Below, piece after piece: positions 1 to 7,467 of a DNA stretch of 32,596 nt. A program made the translations under genes and the position numbers. Positions within the stretch are counted from its first letter, which is position 1; each line of letters opens with the position of its first letter. The DNA is from Calidithermus roseus (GTDB taxonomy: Bacteria > Deinococcota > Deinococci > Deinococcales > Thermaceae): the NCBI RefSeq assembly GCF_003574095.1, contig NZ_QWLA01000039.1, forward strand, positions 1 to 32,596. Direction: 5' to 3'. A model generated the notes under the pieces. It was given only the letters and a program-made list of their open reading frames with translations. It searched no databases and was not told where the DNA came from.

Positions 1-630
1 CCCATGACCGGCCCCGCCCCGGTCCAGCGGGCCAGTTTTCCCCGCCTGCGCTTCGTGGGTGCTTTTCGCGGGCTCTACCTGCTGGCCGAGGCCGATGACG
101 AGCTCTACGTCATCGACCAGCACGCCGCCCACGAGCGCATCCTCTACGAAGAGCTCTCCCGCCGTTACCGCGAGGAGCCGCCCGTCGAGCTCGAGCACCC
201 CGAACTGCTCAACCTCAGCCTGGGCGAGGAGATGGCCTACCAGGAACGCTCCGAGCAACTCGAGGCGGTGGGGCTGGTGCTCGAGCCCTTCGGCCCAGGC
301 CGTTACCGCATCCGCAGCATCCCCGCTTTTCTGGCCGGACACCCCGCCCTCATCCCCGAGGTGGTCAAGGGGACGCTCGCAGCCCACAGCTTCACCGAGG
401 CCTGGCGCACCGTCCTGGCCCGGCTGGCCTGCTTGCCCGCGATCAAGGCCGGGCACCCCATGGCCGAAGCCCCGGCTCAGGCCCTGCTGGACACCCTGGC
501 CCGCTGTGAGCTGCCCTGGGTCTGCCCTCACGGACGGCCCACGGTGCTGGTGATGAGCGAACTCGAGCTCGCCCGCCGCTTCGGGCGCAGAGGCGTGCGG
601 GCGGTGGAGCGGGTGAACGGGAAGCGGTAA
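1..630 (+). CDS. mutL: DNA mismatch repair protein MutL, C-terminal part (5' truncated by window)
   Basis: This is the 3' end of a reading frame that enters from the left edge, so the N-terminal GHKL ATPase is outside the window. The visible ~209 residues are the MutL C-terminal dimerisation/endonuclease domain. Counting from the ATG at nt 4, the metal-binding endonuclease motif DQHA-x2-E-x4-E spans residues 38-49 (DQHAAHERILYE). The later conserved blocks ACLPAIKAG and CPHGRP and a C-terminal ARRFGRRG segment are also present. MutL proteins with this motif nick the daughter strand in organisms without MutH, so this one should be a nicking enzyme (family knowledge). The ATG at nt 4 is internal, not the true start. 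The 3' end runs directly into a 7-bp-periodic repeat array. Confidence 0.93.
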   Translation, partial: PMTGPAPVQRASFPRLRFVGAFRGLYLLAEADDELYVIDQHAAHERILYEELSRRYREEPPVELEHPELLNLSLGEEMAYQERSEQLEAVGLVLEPFGPGRYRIRSIPAFLAGHPALIPEVVKGTLAAHSFTEAWRTVLARLACLPAIKAGHPMAEAPAQALLDTLARCELPWVCPHGRPTVLVMSELELARRFGRRGVRAVERVNGKR

Positions 631-720
631 GCCGTCAGCTTGTGGCCCGTAGCCTGTCTAGGGTCAAGGCGTTTGGCGTATTGCGTACGACGTAGGACGT
701 ACGACATAAGCTACCGACAT
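630..720. repeat. Degenerate heptad (7-bp period) intergenic array A
   Basis: Thirteen consecutive 7-mers can be read in one unbroken phase from 630 to 720. Units at 637, 644 and 651 fit RGCYYGT. Units at 665, 672, 679, 686, 693 and 700 end in GCG or ACG/ACA, for example TACGACG at 686 and TAGGACG at 693. The array starts at the last base of the mutL stop codon and ends before the purU promoter. A 16-mer inside it (683-698) recurs inverted at 12128-12143. Similar arrays fill four other gaps in the window. Function is unknown. Confidence 0.65.
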
Positions 721-746
721 GCTTGAGCATTCGCCCCTTCAGCCAT

Positions 747-752
747 TAGCCT
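747..752 (+). promoter_or_regulatory. -10 box (TAGCCT) for purU, leaderless
   Basis: TAGCCT fits TANNNT and lies 7 nt before the purU ATG, so transcription should begin at or next to the start codon. No Shine-Dalgarno sequence precedes the ATG. I see no convincing -35 box. Confidence 0.5.
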
Positions 753-759
753 AGTCCGG

Positions 760-1620
760 ATGCAGAGCGACACTACCGCCCGGCTGCTCATCACCTGCCC
801 CGACCGCCCCGGCATCGTGGCGGCGGTTTCCAATTTCCTCTTCAACCACGGGGCCAACATCACCGCCCTCGACCAGCACTCCACCGACCCCGAAGGCGGC
901 ACCTTCTTCATGCGGCTGGAGTTCCAGACGCCGCACCTCGACGTGCCGCGCAGCGTGCTGGGGAGCGCCTTCGCCGAGCGGGTGGCGGCCCGCTTCGAGA
1001 TGGACTGGCGCATCAGCTACGCCGCCGACCTCAAGAAGGTGGCGATCCTGGTCTCCAAGTACGACCACGCCCTCAACGAACTCTTGTGGCGGCATTCCAA
1101 TGGGGAGTTGCCCTGTGAGCTCACCCAGGTCATCTCCAACCACCCCGACCTGCGCGCCGAGGTCGAGCGCTTTGGCATTCCCTACCACCACGTCCCCGTC
1201 AGCAAGGAGACCAAGGAGCAGGCCGAGGCCGAGATGCTGCGGCTGCTGCAAGGCTGCGACTTGGTGGTGCTGGCCCGTTACATGCAGATCCTCTCGCCCG
1301 GCTTCGTGGCCCACTATCCCAACCGCATCATCAACATCCACCACTCCTTCCTCCCCGCCTTCGTCGGGGCCAACCCCTACAAGCAGGCCTACGAGCGGGG
1401 CGTGAAGCTGATCGGGGCCACCGCCCACTACGTCACCGAGGCCCTCGACGAGGGGCCCATCATCGAGCAGGACGTGGCACGGGTCTCCCACCGCAACGAC
1501 GTGGCCGAGCTGGTGCGGCTGGGGCGCGACCTCGAGCGCACCGTGCTGGCGCGGGCGGTGCAGTGGCACCTCGAGGACCGCATCATCGTTCACGGCAACA
1601 AGACCGTGGTGTTTGCCTGA
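760..1620 (+). CDS. purU: Formyltetrahydrofolate deformylase
   Basis: Predicted cytosolic enzyme that hydrolyses 10-formyltetrahydrofolate to formate and tetrahydrofolate, balancing the one-carbon pool and feeding formate to purine synthesis. It has 286 aa, the usual family length. Residues 8-80 form an N-terminal ACT domain ([19 protein letters not shown]), which separates PurU from GART and Fmt. Residues ~93-280 are the formyltransferase fold. The catalytic triad is visible as N192 and H194 in [11 protein letters not shown] and D230 in ALDEGPI. The start at 760 is supported by a TAGCCT box 7 nt upstream. It is a single gene between mutL and htrA with no obvious operon partner. Other folate enzymes (thyA, folA) lie 6 kb downstream. 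Confidence 0.93.
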   Translation: MQSDTTARLLITCPDRPGIVAAVSNFLFNHGANITALDQHSTDPEGGTFFMRLEFQTPHLDVPRSVLGSAFAERVAARFEMDWRISYAADLKKVAILVSKYDHALNELLWRHSNGELPCELTQVISNHPDLRAEVERFGIPYHHVPVSKETKEQAEAEMLRLLQGCDLVVLARYMQILSPGFVAHYPNRIINIHHSFLPAFVGANPYKQAYERGVKLIGATAHYVTEALDEGPIIEQDVARVSHRNDVAELVRLGRDLERTVLARAVQWHLEDRIIVHGNKTVVFA

Positions 1621-1775
1621 GGGTTTGTCCAAATAAAACTGTGGTTTTCAATTGGGCGCATCGATTCGCGTTAGGATGGGGTGTTGACTCGAGCCTTGGA
1701 ACGGTGCTTTCGTACACAGCGCCTTCATGCCATCTTCACACCGCCTGCCTACTCTCAGAATCAGGAGGAATGAGC

Positions 1776-3029
1776 ATGTCCTTGAAGACTTCTGCCGCGA
1801 CCTTTGGGGTACTCTCTGTGATCGCCGGAGGGGTGCTGTGGTGGGGGATGACCCGTAGCCAGACCCCCGCTCCCACGACCGCCGCGCCCCAGGCTCAGGT
1901 GACACCGCTCAACGAAGCTCAGGGCTACTTGCAAAACGAACAGAACACCATCCAGGTGGTGCAAAACTCCGGTGACGGGGTGGTGTACGTGGCCACCCGC
2001 GCCGCTCCCCAGGTAGACATTCAGGACGTGCCGGAGTTTCTGCGCCCCTTCTTCGTCCAGCCGCAGCCTCAGAGCGGGGTGGGTTCGGGCTTCGTGCTCG
2101 ACGAAGAGGGGAACATCCTCACCAACTACCACGTGATCGAGGGGGCCAGCGAGATCACCATCAAGTTCCACAACAACCCCAAGGAGTACAAGGCCAAGGT
2201 CATCGGCACGGCTCCGGCGCTGGACATCGCCTTGGTCAAGGTAGAGGCGCCCGCCGCGCTGCTCAAGCCCATGAAGCTGGGCGATTCCGATGCGCTCAAA
2301 GTGGGTCAGAAAGCCATCGCCATGGGCAACCCCTTCGGCCTGGAGTTCACCGTGACCGAGGGCATCGTCTCGGCCATCCGCAAGAACCCCGGCGCGGTGG
2401 GTAGCGGAGACGGCTTCGTGCCCAACGTGATCCAGACCGACGCCGCCATCAACCCCGGCAACTCCGGCGGGCCGCTGCTGAACTCGAGGGGCGAGGTCAT
2501 CGGCATCAACACCGCCATCTACACCAACTCCGGCTTCCTCGGCGGTCAGCCCCAGTCGGCGGGGGTGGGCTTCGCCATCCCCATCAACATCGCCAAGCAG
2601 TATCTCCCCGACCTCAAGGCGGGCAAGACGCTGGATGCCAATGCCCTCATCGCCTCGAGACCCCGCCTCGGGGTGACGGTGTTCCCGGTCGCGGGGCTAC
2701 CCGACAACCTGCGGCGGCGCTATAACCTGCCCGAAACCGGCCTGATCATCGGCAGCGTCGAGCCGGGCGGCCCGGCGGCCAAGGCGGGCTTGCGGGGTTC
2801 GCAAAGGACCATTTTCGTGCAGACCCCCGATGGTCGCGGTGAGGAGATCGGCATCGATGGCGACGTGCTGCTCGAGGCCGATGGCCGCTCCCTGAGCGAT
2901 ATCAACGACCTGCGGGCGGTGCTGGGCAGCAAGAAGGCAGGCGAAACCATCGCCCTCAAGGTCTGGCGCTCGGGAAGGACGCTGGAGGTCAAGGTCGCCC
3001 CGCAGATCATCACTCCACCCAGCCGATGA
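1776..3029 (+). CDS. HtrA/DegP-type serine protease with one PDZ domain
   Basis: Envelope quality-control protease of family S1C, 417 aa. An uncleaved N-terminal anchor is likely (hydrophobic residues 7-24), followed by a Pro/Thr/Ala-rich linker. The trypsin-like domain covers ~60-270 with the full triad: H119 (TNYHVIEG), D150 (ALDIALVKV) and S230 (NPGNSGGPLL). One PDZ domain occupies ~295-410. The start at 1776 is chosen because AGGAGG at 1763-1768 sits 7 nt upstream. The in-frame ATG at 1770 would be only 1 nt from that Shine-Dalgarno sequence. The reading frame is open further upstream but without coding character. The 155-bp leader contains a possible -10 (TAGGAT, 1672-1677) with no clear -35. 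Which HtrA paralogue (DegP, DegQ, DegS) it corresponds to cannot be told. Confidence 0.93.
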   Translation: MSLKTSAATFGVLSVIAGGVLWWGMTRSQTPAPTTAAPQAQVTPLNEAQGYLQNEQNTIQVVQNSGDGVVYVATRAAPQVDIQDVPEFLRPFFVQPQPQSGVGSGFVLDEEGNILTNYHVIEGASEITIKFHNNPKEYKAKVIGTAPALDIALVKVEAPAALLKPMKLGDSDALKVGQKAIAMGNPFGLEFTVTEGIVSAIRKNPGAVGSGDGFVPNVIQTDAAINPGNSGGPLLNSRGEVIGINTAIYTNSGFLGGQPQSAGVGFAIPINIAKQYLPDLKAGKTLDANALIASRPRLGVTVFPVAGLPDNLRRRYNLPETGLIIGSVEPGGPAAKAGLRGSQRTIFVQTPDGRGEEIGIDGDVLLEADGRSLSDINDLRAVLGSKKAGETIALKVWRSGRTLEVKVAPQIITPPSR

Positions 3030-3139
3030 ATCACCTCTGGCGACGGATGCGCTTCCCATCTGCGCTGTGACATTTGCACCAAATTCGCGTGATCAAATAC
3101 CCGCCCCTGGTTCAAGGGCGGGTTCAAAATGCTAGGGTA

Positions 3140-3556
3140 ATGAGCCTGGAGACCCTCTGGCAGCAGTCGTGGCAGGAGTTTTACGAAGCGGCGCTCAAGG
3201 AACTGCCCGGCTTCGTGCTGCAGCGACTGCAAAACCCCCCCACCGTCGGCGACCACGATGAGGCCATGTTCGACATCCGCGTGACGCTGCTGTTGTGGCC
3301 CATCGAGGGGCTCAACGGCTACGTCGACGCCCTGGACGGTTGGATCGCCCGGTGGAATCTGCAAGACCCCACCAGCCAGGAGGCTGATACCTCGGTGTGG
3401 CCGCAGGACATCCCCCCTCCTCCGCCCGAGCCGGATGGGGTCTGGGAGGCGGTGCTCCGGCGCGCCCTCGAGCCCGGCTTCGCCGGTTTCGTGGCCGCCG
3501 GGGTGCTCAAGCTCATGGCCATGGCCCGCGTGGCCAGCCGCTACACGTCCCAGTAG
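3140..3556 (+). CDS. Small unknown protein
   Basis: I do not recognise this 138-aa protein. It begins MSLETLWQQSWQEFYEAAL, is rich in Trp and acidic residues, has a short Pro run near residues 90-96 (IPPPPPEPDG), and ends in a hydrophobic helix-like segment with Met-Ala repeats. No signal peptide or clear transmembrane segment is visible, and I see no catalytic motif. The ATG at 3140 is preferred over an upstream TTG (3074) because protein-like sequence begins there. A TAGGGT box ends only 1 nt before this ATG, so start assignment is less secure than for neighbouring genes. It follows htrA by 110 bp. Its last 16 bp overlap the 3' end of mqnA on the other strand. Confidence 0.65.
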   Translation: MSLETLWQQSWQEFYEAALKELPGFVLQRLQNPPTVGDHDEAMFDIRVTLLLWPIEGLNGYVDALDGWIARWNLQDPTSQEADTSVWPQDIPPPPPEPDGVWEAVLRRALEPGFAGFVAAGVLKLMAMARVASRYTSQ

Positions 3557-4374
3557 TCGCCGGGATAGGCCAGCCCCACGGCTCTGGCGAAGGTTTCCAG
3601 CCCCAGGCGGTCGGGGGCCTCGAGGTGGTAGCGGAAGTTCCAAAGATAGTGCTGCATCAGGCGCTCGGGCACGCCCAGCCGCTGAGCCTCGGTGCCCGCC
3701 ACCGCCGCCAGGTTGCCCAGCCCCAGCGAGCGCGCCGCCCGCAGCCGCCGCACGACTTCGGGAGGCGGGGGCTCTGAGCGCCGGGTGGCCCAGACCGCAA
3801 ACACGAAGGGCAGCCGGGTGCGCTCGTACCACCGCATCGAGAGGTCGCTGACCCACAGAGGTGAGCCCTGGGGCCCGGTGAACTGCCGCGGGACCTGGTG
3901 GACCGACTCGGGGATGTGCTGCAGCAAGCCCGCATAGGTGGTGATGGCCCGGTCCCCGATCAAGAGCACCCCGTCGTAGCGCTCCAGCAGTTCCAGGCCC
4001 CCCTGCTCGCGGGTGTACTCGGGGCTCAGGCTGTCGGACTCGAGCAGGTATTGCAGCAGCCGCACGCTGGTGGCGCTCTCGGTGGTGAGGGCGATGCGCC
4101 GGAGCGCCTGCCAGGGCCGGGTGTGAAAGAGGTTGACCGAGTACACCGGCCCCAGGTCGGCTATGGAAAAGTCGGGCAGGGGGCGCAGCCTTTCGGCATT
4201 GGCGAGGTAGAAGTAGGAGGAAACGAGGCTCAGGTCCACACTGCCCTCGAGCAGCCAGCGGTTGAGTTCGGTGGGCACACCGTAGCGGAAGACAATCCCG
4301 TTGCCTTCCTCGAGGAAGTGATACAGCGGGGCACTGTTGGCGTAGCGGGGAACGCCGAGCACGTAGTCGGGCAT
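3541..4374 (-). CDS. mqnA: Chorismate dehydratase (futalosine menaquinone pathway)
   Basis: Predicted to dehydrate chorismate to 3-[(1-carboxyvinyl)oxy]benzoate, the first step of the futalosine route to menaquinone. The 277-aa protein has the periplasmic-binding-protein-like fold of the MqnA/MqnD family. It starts VLGVPRYANSAPLYHFLEEG, with the ligand-pocket segment DLSLVSSYFYL at ~53-63 and GVLLIGDRAIT in the second lobe. It lacks a signal peptide, as expected for a cytosolic enzyme. The ATG at 4374 is preceded by GGAG at a suitable distance and lies 23 nt downstream of the mqnE stop, so the two are co-transcribed. MqnD is a related family. MqnA is favoured by the N-terminus and the mqnE neighbour. 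The 3' end overlaps the convergent small gene by 16 bp. Confidence 0.85.
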   Translation of the reverse strand: MPDYVLGVPRYANSAPLYHFLEEGNGIVFRYGVPTELNRWLLEGSVDLSLVSSYFYLANAERLRPLPDFSIADLGPVYSVNLFHTRPWQALRRIALTTESATSVRLLQYLLESDSLSPEYTREQGGLELLERYDGVLLIGDRAITTYAGLLQHIPESVHQVPRQFTGPQGSPLWVSDLSMRWYERTRLPFVFAVWATRRSEPPPPEVVRRLRAARSLGLGNLAAVAGTEAQRLGVPERLMQHYLWNFRYHLEAPDRLGLETFARAVGLAYPGDYWDV

Positions 4375-4397
4375 CAAAGACTCCAGGGCGGGCTGAC

Positions 4398-5555
4398 TCA
4401 GGTGCGGGCTCTGGCTTCGACCCTGGCTTTCTCCGGCACCAGAGGAAGCTGGTTCCACACCCTGACCACGTTGTAGAAGGCGTCGCGCTCGACGGGCACC
4501 CGGCCCGCGCTCTGGATCATCTCCACCATCTTCTGCTTCGACAGGCCCAGCGGGCTGGTGGCTCCGGCGGCGTGGGCGATGTGCTCGTCGATGATGGTAC
4601 CGTCGATGTCGGAGACGCCCCAGTCCAGCGAGACCTGCACCAAGTCGGAGGAGATCATCACCCAGTAGCCCTTGATGTGGTCGAAGTTGTCGAGGTAGAC
4701 GCGGGCGACGGCTAGGTTGCGCAGGTCGTCGAGGCCGGTGGTGAACTCCCTCTTGCCCAGGCTCCGGGCGAGGTCGTTGGCGTCGGGTTGGAAGGCCAGG
4801 GGGATGAAGGAGTGGAAGCCGCCGGTCTCGTCCTGGAGCTTGCGCAGGCGGTCCATGTGGTCGAGGCGTTCCTCGAGCGTTTCGATGTGCCCGTAGAGCA
4901 TGGTGGCGTTGGTGCGGATGCCCAGGGAGTGGGCTTCGCGGTGGATCTGAAGCCACTTCTCGGCCTTGACCTTGTTCCTGGCGATCTGGCGGCGCACCCG
5001 GTCGGCGAAGATCTCGGCGCCCCCGCCCGGCAGCGCGGCCAGCCCGGCCTCCTTCAACTCGCGCAGCACCTCGAGGGTGGGCTTCTTGGCGATCTTCGAC
5101 AGGTGCTCGATCTCGGCGGCGGTGAAGGCCTTGACCTGCAGGGTGGGGAAGGCCGCGCGCAGCTTGCTCACCATCTCGGGGTAGTAGCTCCAGGGCCGGT
5201 TGGGGTGGTGCCCGCTGGACATGTGCAGCTCGGTGATGCCCGGCTCCCACTTCTCGCGCACTTTCTCCACCACGACATCGGCGTCGTAGTCCCAGGCGTG
5301 GGGATCGCCCTTGCGCGCGGCGAAGGCGCAGAAGGTGCAGCCGACGTAGCAGATGTTGGTGAACTCCAGCCGCAGGGAGTGCACGAAGAAAGTCTTGTCG
5401 CCGTGCTTGCGCTCGCGCACCAGGTTGGCCAGCCGCATCAGGGTGTTGAGGTCGGGGGTGCGGTAGAGCAGCATCCCCTCCTCGAAGCTCAATCGCTCGC
5501 CCCGCTCGACCTTCTCCACGACGGGGAGCAGCTTGGGGTCACGTACCCGCTTCAT
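4398..5555 (-). CDS. mqnE: Aminofutalosine synthase, radical SAM (MqnE)
   Basis: Radical SAM enzyme predicted to join the MqnA product to the adenosyl moiety of SAM, giving aminodeoxyfutalosine, step two of the futalosine menaquinone pathway. It has 385 aa. The [4Fe-4S] motif CX3CX2C is at C69, C73 and C76 (CYVGCTFC). Family signatures include ELHMSSGHHP, KAFTAAEIEHL, LPGGGAEIF and NATMLYGHIE. The last separates MqnE from the related cyclase MqnC. The start is the ATG at 5555 rather than an upstream in-frame codon at 5579. TAGGAT lies 8 nt before 5555, so the mRNA is probably leaderless. It lies directly upstream of mqnA. The LacI-family gene precedes it by 122 bp, a gap filled by a heptad array. 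Confidence 0.87.
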   Translation of the reverse strand: MKRVRDPKLLPVVEKVERGERLSFEEGMLLYRTPDLNTLMRLANLVRERKHGDKTFFVHSLRLEFTNICYVGCTFCAFAARKGDPHAWDYDADVVVEKVREKWEPGITELHMSSGHHPNRPWSYYPEMVSKLRAAFPTLQVKAFTAAEIEHLSKIAKKPTLEVLRELKEAGLAALPGGGAEIFADRVRRQIARNKVKAEKWLQIHREAHSLGIRTNATMLYGHIETLEERLDHMDRLRKLQDETGGFHSFIPLAFQPDANDLARSLGKREFTTGLDDLRNLAVARVYLDNFDHIKGYWVMISSDLVQVSLDWGVSDIDGTIIDEHIAHAAGATSPLGLSKQKMVEMIQSAGRVPVERDAFYNVVRVWNQLPLVPEKARVEARART

Positions 5556-5563
5556 CGGCTCTA

Positions 5564-5569
5564 ATCCTA
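5564..5569 (-). promoter_or_regulatory. -10 box (TAGGAT) for mqnE-mqnA, leaderless
   Basis: TAGGAT on the minus strand ends 8 nt before the mqnE ATG, with no Shine-Dalgarno sequence between. No good -35 match is visible. The box gives mqnE-mqnA its own promoter, separate from the upstream LacI gene. Confidence 0.5.
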
Positions 5570-5616
5570 GCACTCCCAAATCGTGAAACTTGGTACGTGG
5601 GTTACTTAGGACTATG

Positions 5617-5693
5617 GTCGCTAGCCGATGGCGAAAGGCGGGTAGCCACGACCGGTCTTTCCGTGTTGAGCGTTCGGCTATCGGCTATCAATA
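5617..5693. repeat. Degenerate heptad array B
   Basis: Eleven 7-mers keep one phase. GC opens the units at 5624, 5631, 5638 and 5645 (for example GCCGATG at 5624). A second block at 5666-5686 carries TTCGGCT (5673) and ATCGGCT (5680). The right part contains the stop codon and last residues (IDSR) of the LacI-family gene, so the array has reached its 3' end. Confidence 0.55.
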
Positions 5694-6715
5694 ACCTGCG
5701 CTCCCAGCGTCGAGGGGCGCTCGATGAGGTGGGGTTCGAAGCGCACCTGGCGTGGCTCGAAGCGGCGGTTTTGCAGGCGCTCGAGCAGCAGTTGCGCGGC
5801 CCTGGCCCCCATGGCCTCGACCGGTTGGGCCAGCGTCGAGAGCCCGTACTGTGCGGTCCAGGGCTGGCCGTCGAAGCCCAGCAGCCGCACGTCCTGGCCC
5901 AGCCTCAGCCCCAGCCGCTCGGCCTCCTCCATCACCCCCAAAGCGATCAGGTCGGCCCCGGCGAAGATGTTGAGGGGGGGGCTGTAGTGGCGTAGGAAGG
6001 TCTGCAAGGCCAGGCGTCCCCCCTCGGCGGAGAGGCGGGTGTGGAAGATCTGGTCGGGGTTCACCGTCCTCCGGGCCAACTCGGCCCCCTGCTGAAACCC
6101 GGCCCGGCGCTCGGCGAAGACGGTATGGCTGAAGACGCGGTCGATGTCCTCTTCCACGGTGATGAAAAAGAGTTCTCCGGGGAAGCGCGAGAGGTATTCG
6201 GCGGCCAGCCTCCCGCCCAGGAGGTTGTCCATGAACACCGAGTCGTAGTTGGGGTTGCGCGCATCGACGAGGACCACGGGCCGGTCGGTAGGGAACTGCC
6301 CCCCGGCGAAGTGCTCGGTGAGGTCGTAGGAGGCGACGATGAGGCCGTCGGTCTGGTAGGCCAGGGTGCCCGAGCGCAGGTAGCGCTCCAGGCGCTTGGG
6401 GGTGAGGAGGGGAAAGAGCGCCAGGTCGTAGCGCTCCTCGGAGAGGGTGGCCTCGAGGCCCTCGATCAGGCGGATGTAGAACTCCGTCGCCACGAAGGGC
6501 AGCAGCACCGAAACCGTGTAGCTGCGCCCCCCCGCCACCCGCCGGGCATGGGGGTTGGGCGCGTAGCCCAGGTGCTCCATGGCCTGCTGTACCTTAGCGC
6601 GGGTTTCGGCCCGCACCGAGGGGTGGTTGTTGATTACCCGGCTCACCGTGCCGATCCCGACCCCGGCCATGTGGGCTACTTCGTGTATGGTGGGTTTGCG
6701 TTTGGTGCTCGTCAC
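5678..6715 (-). CDS. LacI/GalR-family transcriptional regulator
   Basis: A 345-aa DNA-binding repressor/activator. The N-terminal LacI helix-turn-helix is clear at residues 9-30 (IHEVAHMAGVGIGTVSRVIN), followed by a hinge region (NPHARRVAGG) at ~54-63. Residues ~66-335 form a periplasmic-binding-like effector domain (LLPFVATEFYIRLIEGL, DGLIVASYDL, LLGFDGQPW). Family knowledge suggests a sugar or nucleoside effector, but no transport or sugar gene is adjacent, so the ligand and targets cannot be named. The start is GTG at 6715. It is divergent from the PlsY-like gene across 97 bp that holds a direct repeat, TAAGCT-CCG-TAAGCT on the minus strand. It is followed by mqnE on the same strand, but mqnE has its own -10 box. 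Confidence 0.9.
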   Translation of the reverse strand: MTSTKRKPTIHEVAHMAGVGIGTVSRVINNHPSVRAETRAKVQQAMEHLGYAPNPHARRVAGGRSYTVSVLLPFVATEFYIRLIEGLEATLSEERYDLALFPLLTPKRLERYLRSGTLAYQTDGLIVASYDLTEHFAGGQFPTDRPVVLVDARNPNYDSVFMDNLLGGRLAAEYLSRFPGELFFITVEEDIDRVFSHTVFAERRAGFQQGAELARRTVNPDQIFHTRLSAEGGRLALQTFLRHYSPPLNIFAGADLIALGVMEEAERLGLRLGQDVRLLGFDGQPWTAQYGLSTLAQPVEAMGARAAQLLLERLQNRRFEPRQVRFEPHLIERPSTLGAQVIDSR

Positions 6716-6745
6716 TTTGGGAACCCCTGTCCAGGTTTTGGGGCT

Positions 6746-6760
6746 AGCTTACGGAGCTTA
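6746..6760 (-). promoter_or_regulatory. Direct repeat TAAGCT-CCG-TAAGCT in the lacI/plsY-like divergent region
   Basis: Two identical hexamers separated by 3 bp (9-bp register) lie 31-45 bp upstream of the LacI-family GTG. Each copy also fits TANNNT, and TAAGCT appears as the -10 of another gene here (26667). They may be alternative -10 boxes or a regulator site. Direct rather than inverted symmetry is not typical of LacI operators. Confidence 0.35.
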
Positions 6761-6800
6761 TACTAACACACTGCCTTTGGTCCACGCCTTGCAGAACGGA

Positions 6801-6806
6801 TAAATT
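6801..6806 (+). promoter_or_regulatory. -10 box (TAAATT) for the PlsY-like gene, leaderless
   Basis: TAAATT ends 6 nt before the ATG at 6813. A weak -35 candidate, TTGGTC, lies at 6777-6782 with an 18-bp spacer. Confidence 0.5.
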
Positions 6807-6812
6807 TGGAAA

Positions 6813-7382
6813 ATGGACGCGGTACTGGTTGTGCTCGCCTATCTCATCGGTTCCGTACCCTTCGGCATTGTAGCGGGAAAGCTGCGCGGGATAGACCTGA
6901 CCCAGCGCGACGTTCCTGGCGCCTCGGGCACCTTTCGCCAGCTAGGGCCTGCCTGGGGCCTGGCGGTGGCGGTGCTGGACATCCTCAAGGGCCTGCTAGT
7001 GGCTTACCTGAGCACCTTTGCCCACGCTCCCTGGGCCCTGCCGCTAATGGCTACTGCACTGGTAGCCGGACACAACTGGCCGCTCTACTTCGGCTTTCGG
7101 GGCGGCGGCGGGATCGCGCCCACTGTTGGCTTTTTTCTGGGGCTGCTCCCGCAACTCACCCTCACGTCCATGGCCCTGGGGCTGGGGGTGGCCGCCTTGT
7201 ACTGGCAACTCTACTGGAAGCGCGTCCGCCGTGGCGTGTACCCCATCCCGGCGGGAGCCGTGGTGGGTTATCTCTACGCGCTCTTCGCCCTTTGGGGCAA
7301 GCCCCAAGCCTTCTGGACTTTACTGCTGGTGAGCGTGGTGGTCGCGGTTCGGGGGGTCAGGATGAGCCAGAGGAAGTGGTAG
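6813..7382 (+). CDS. PlsY-like (glycerol-3-phosphate acyltransferase family) membrane protein, divergent motifs
   Basis: A 189-aa multi-pass membrane protein with the length and topology of PlsY, which acylates glycerol-3-phosphate from acyl-phosphate in phospholipid synthesis. Motif 1 is kept as SVPFG (14-18), and GHNWP (86-90) matches the start of motif 3. Two other blocks diverge. The usual GSGNxGATN region reads [11 protein letters not shown] (35-45). The FKGGKGVAT loop reads FRGGGGIAP (95-103), losing the conserved lysine. Such changes in the substrate-binding loops suggest a paralogue with altered or lost acyltransferase activity rather than the housekeeping enzyme (inference). The start at 6813 is supported by TAAATT 6 nt upstream. 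It is divergent from the LacI gene and 85 bp upstream of thyA. Confidence 0.75.
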   Translation: MDAVLVVLAYLIGSVPFGIVAGKLRGIDLTQRDVPGASGTFRQLGPAWGLAVAVLDILKGLLVAYLSTFAHAPWALPLMATALVAGHNWPLYFGFRGGGGIAPTVGFFLGLLPQLTLTSMALGLGVAALYWQLYWKRVRRGVYPIPAGAVVGYLYALFALWGKPQAFWTLLLVSVVVAVRGVRMSQRKW

Positions 7383-7454
7383 AGGGCTACAACCCTTGCC
7401 TCCGGCTTCCCAGAACCCGCGCTTCGCTGAAGGCGGATGGCTCCACTTTGGGGG

Positions 7455-7460
7455 TATCAT
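7455..7460 (+). promoter_or_regulatory. -10 box (TATCAT) for thyA-folA, leaderless
   Basis: TATCAT ends 7 nt before the thyA ATG at 7468. It favours 7468 over the in-frame ATG at 7459, which overlaps the box itself. Confidence 0.55.
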
Positions 7461-7467
7461 GCGGGTG

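Noticed and set aside
751..1632. Long minus-strand reading frame opposite purU
   Set aside because: Shadow frame in GC-rich DNA. purU on the plus strand has full domain and catalytic motifs, and the antisense product is low-complexity without motifs.
1563..1775. Upstream extension of the HtrA frame
   Set aside because: The extra residues overlap purU and look random. AGGAGG at 1763-1768 points to the ATG at 1776.
3541..5250. Apparent 569-aa frame joining antisense-frame sequence to MqnA
   Set aside because: Only the part from 4374 downward resembles MqnA. Upstream it is an out-of-frame reading of mqnE. The Shine-Dalgarno sequence before 4374 fixes the start.
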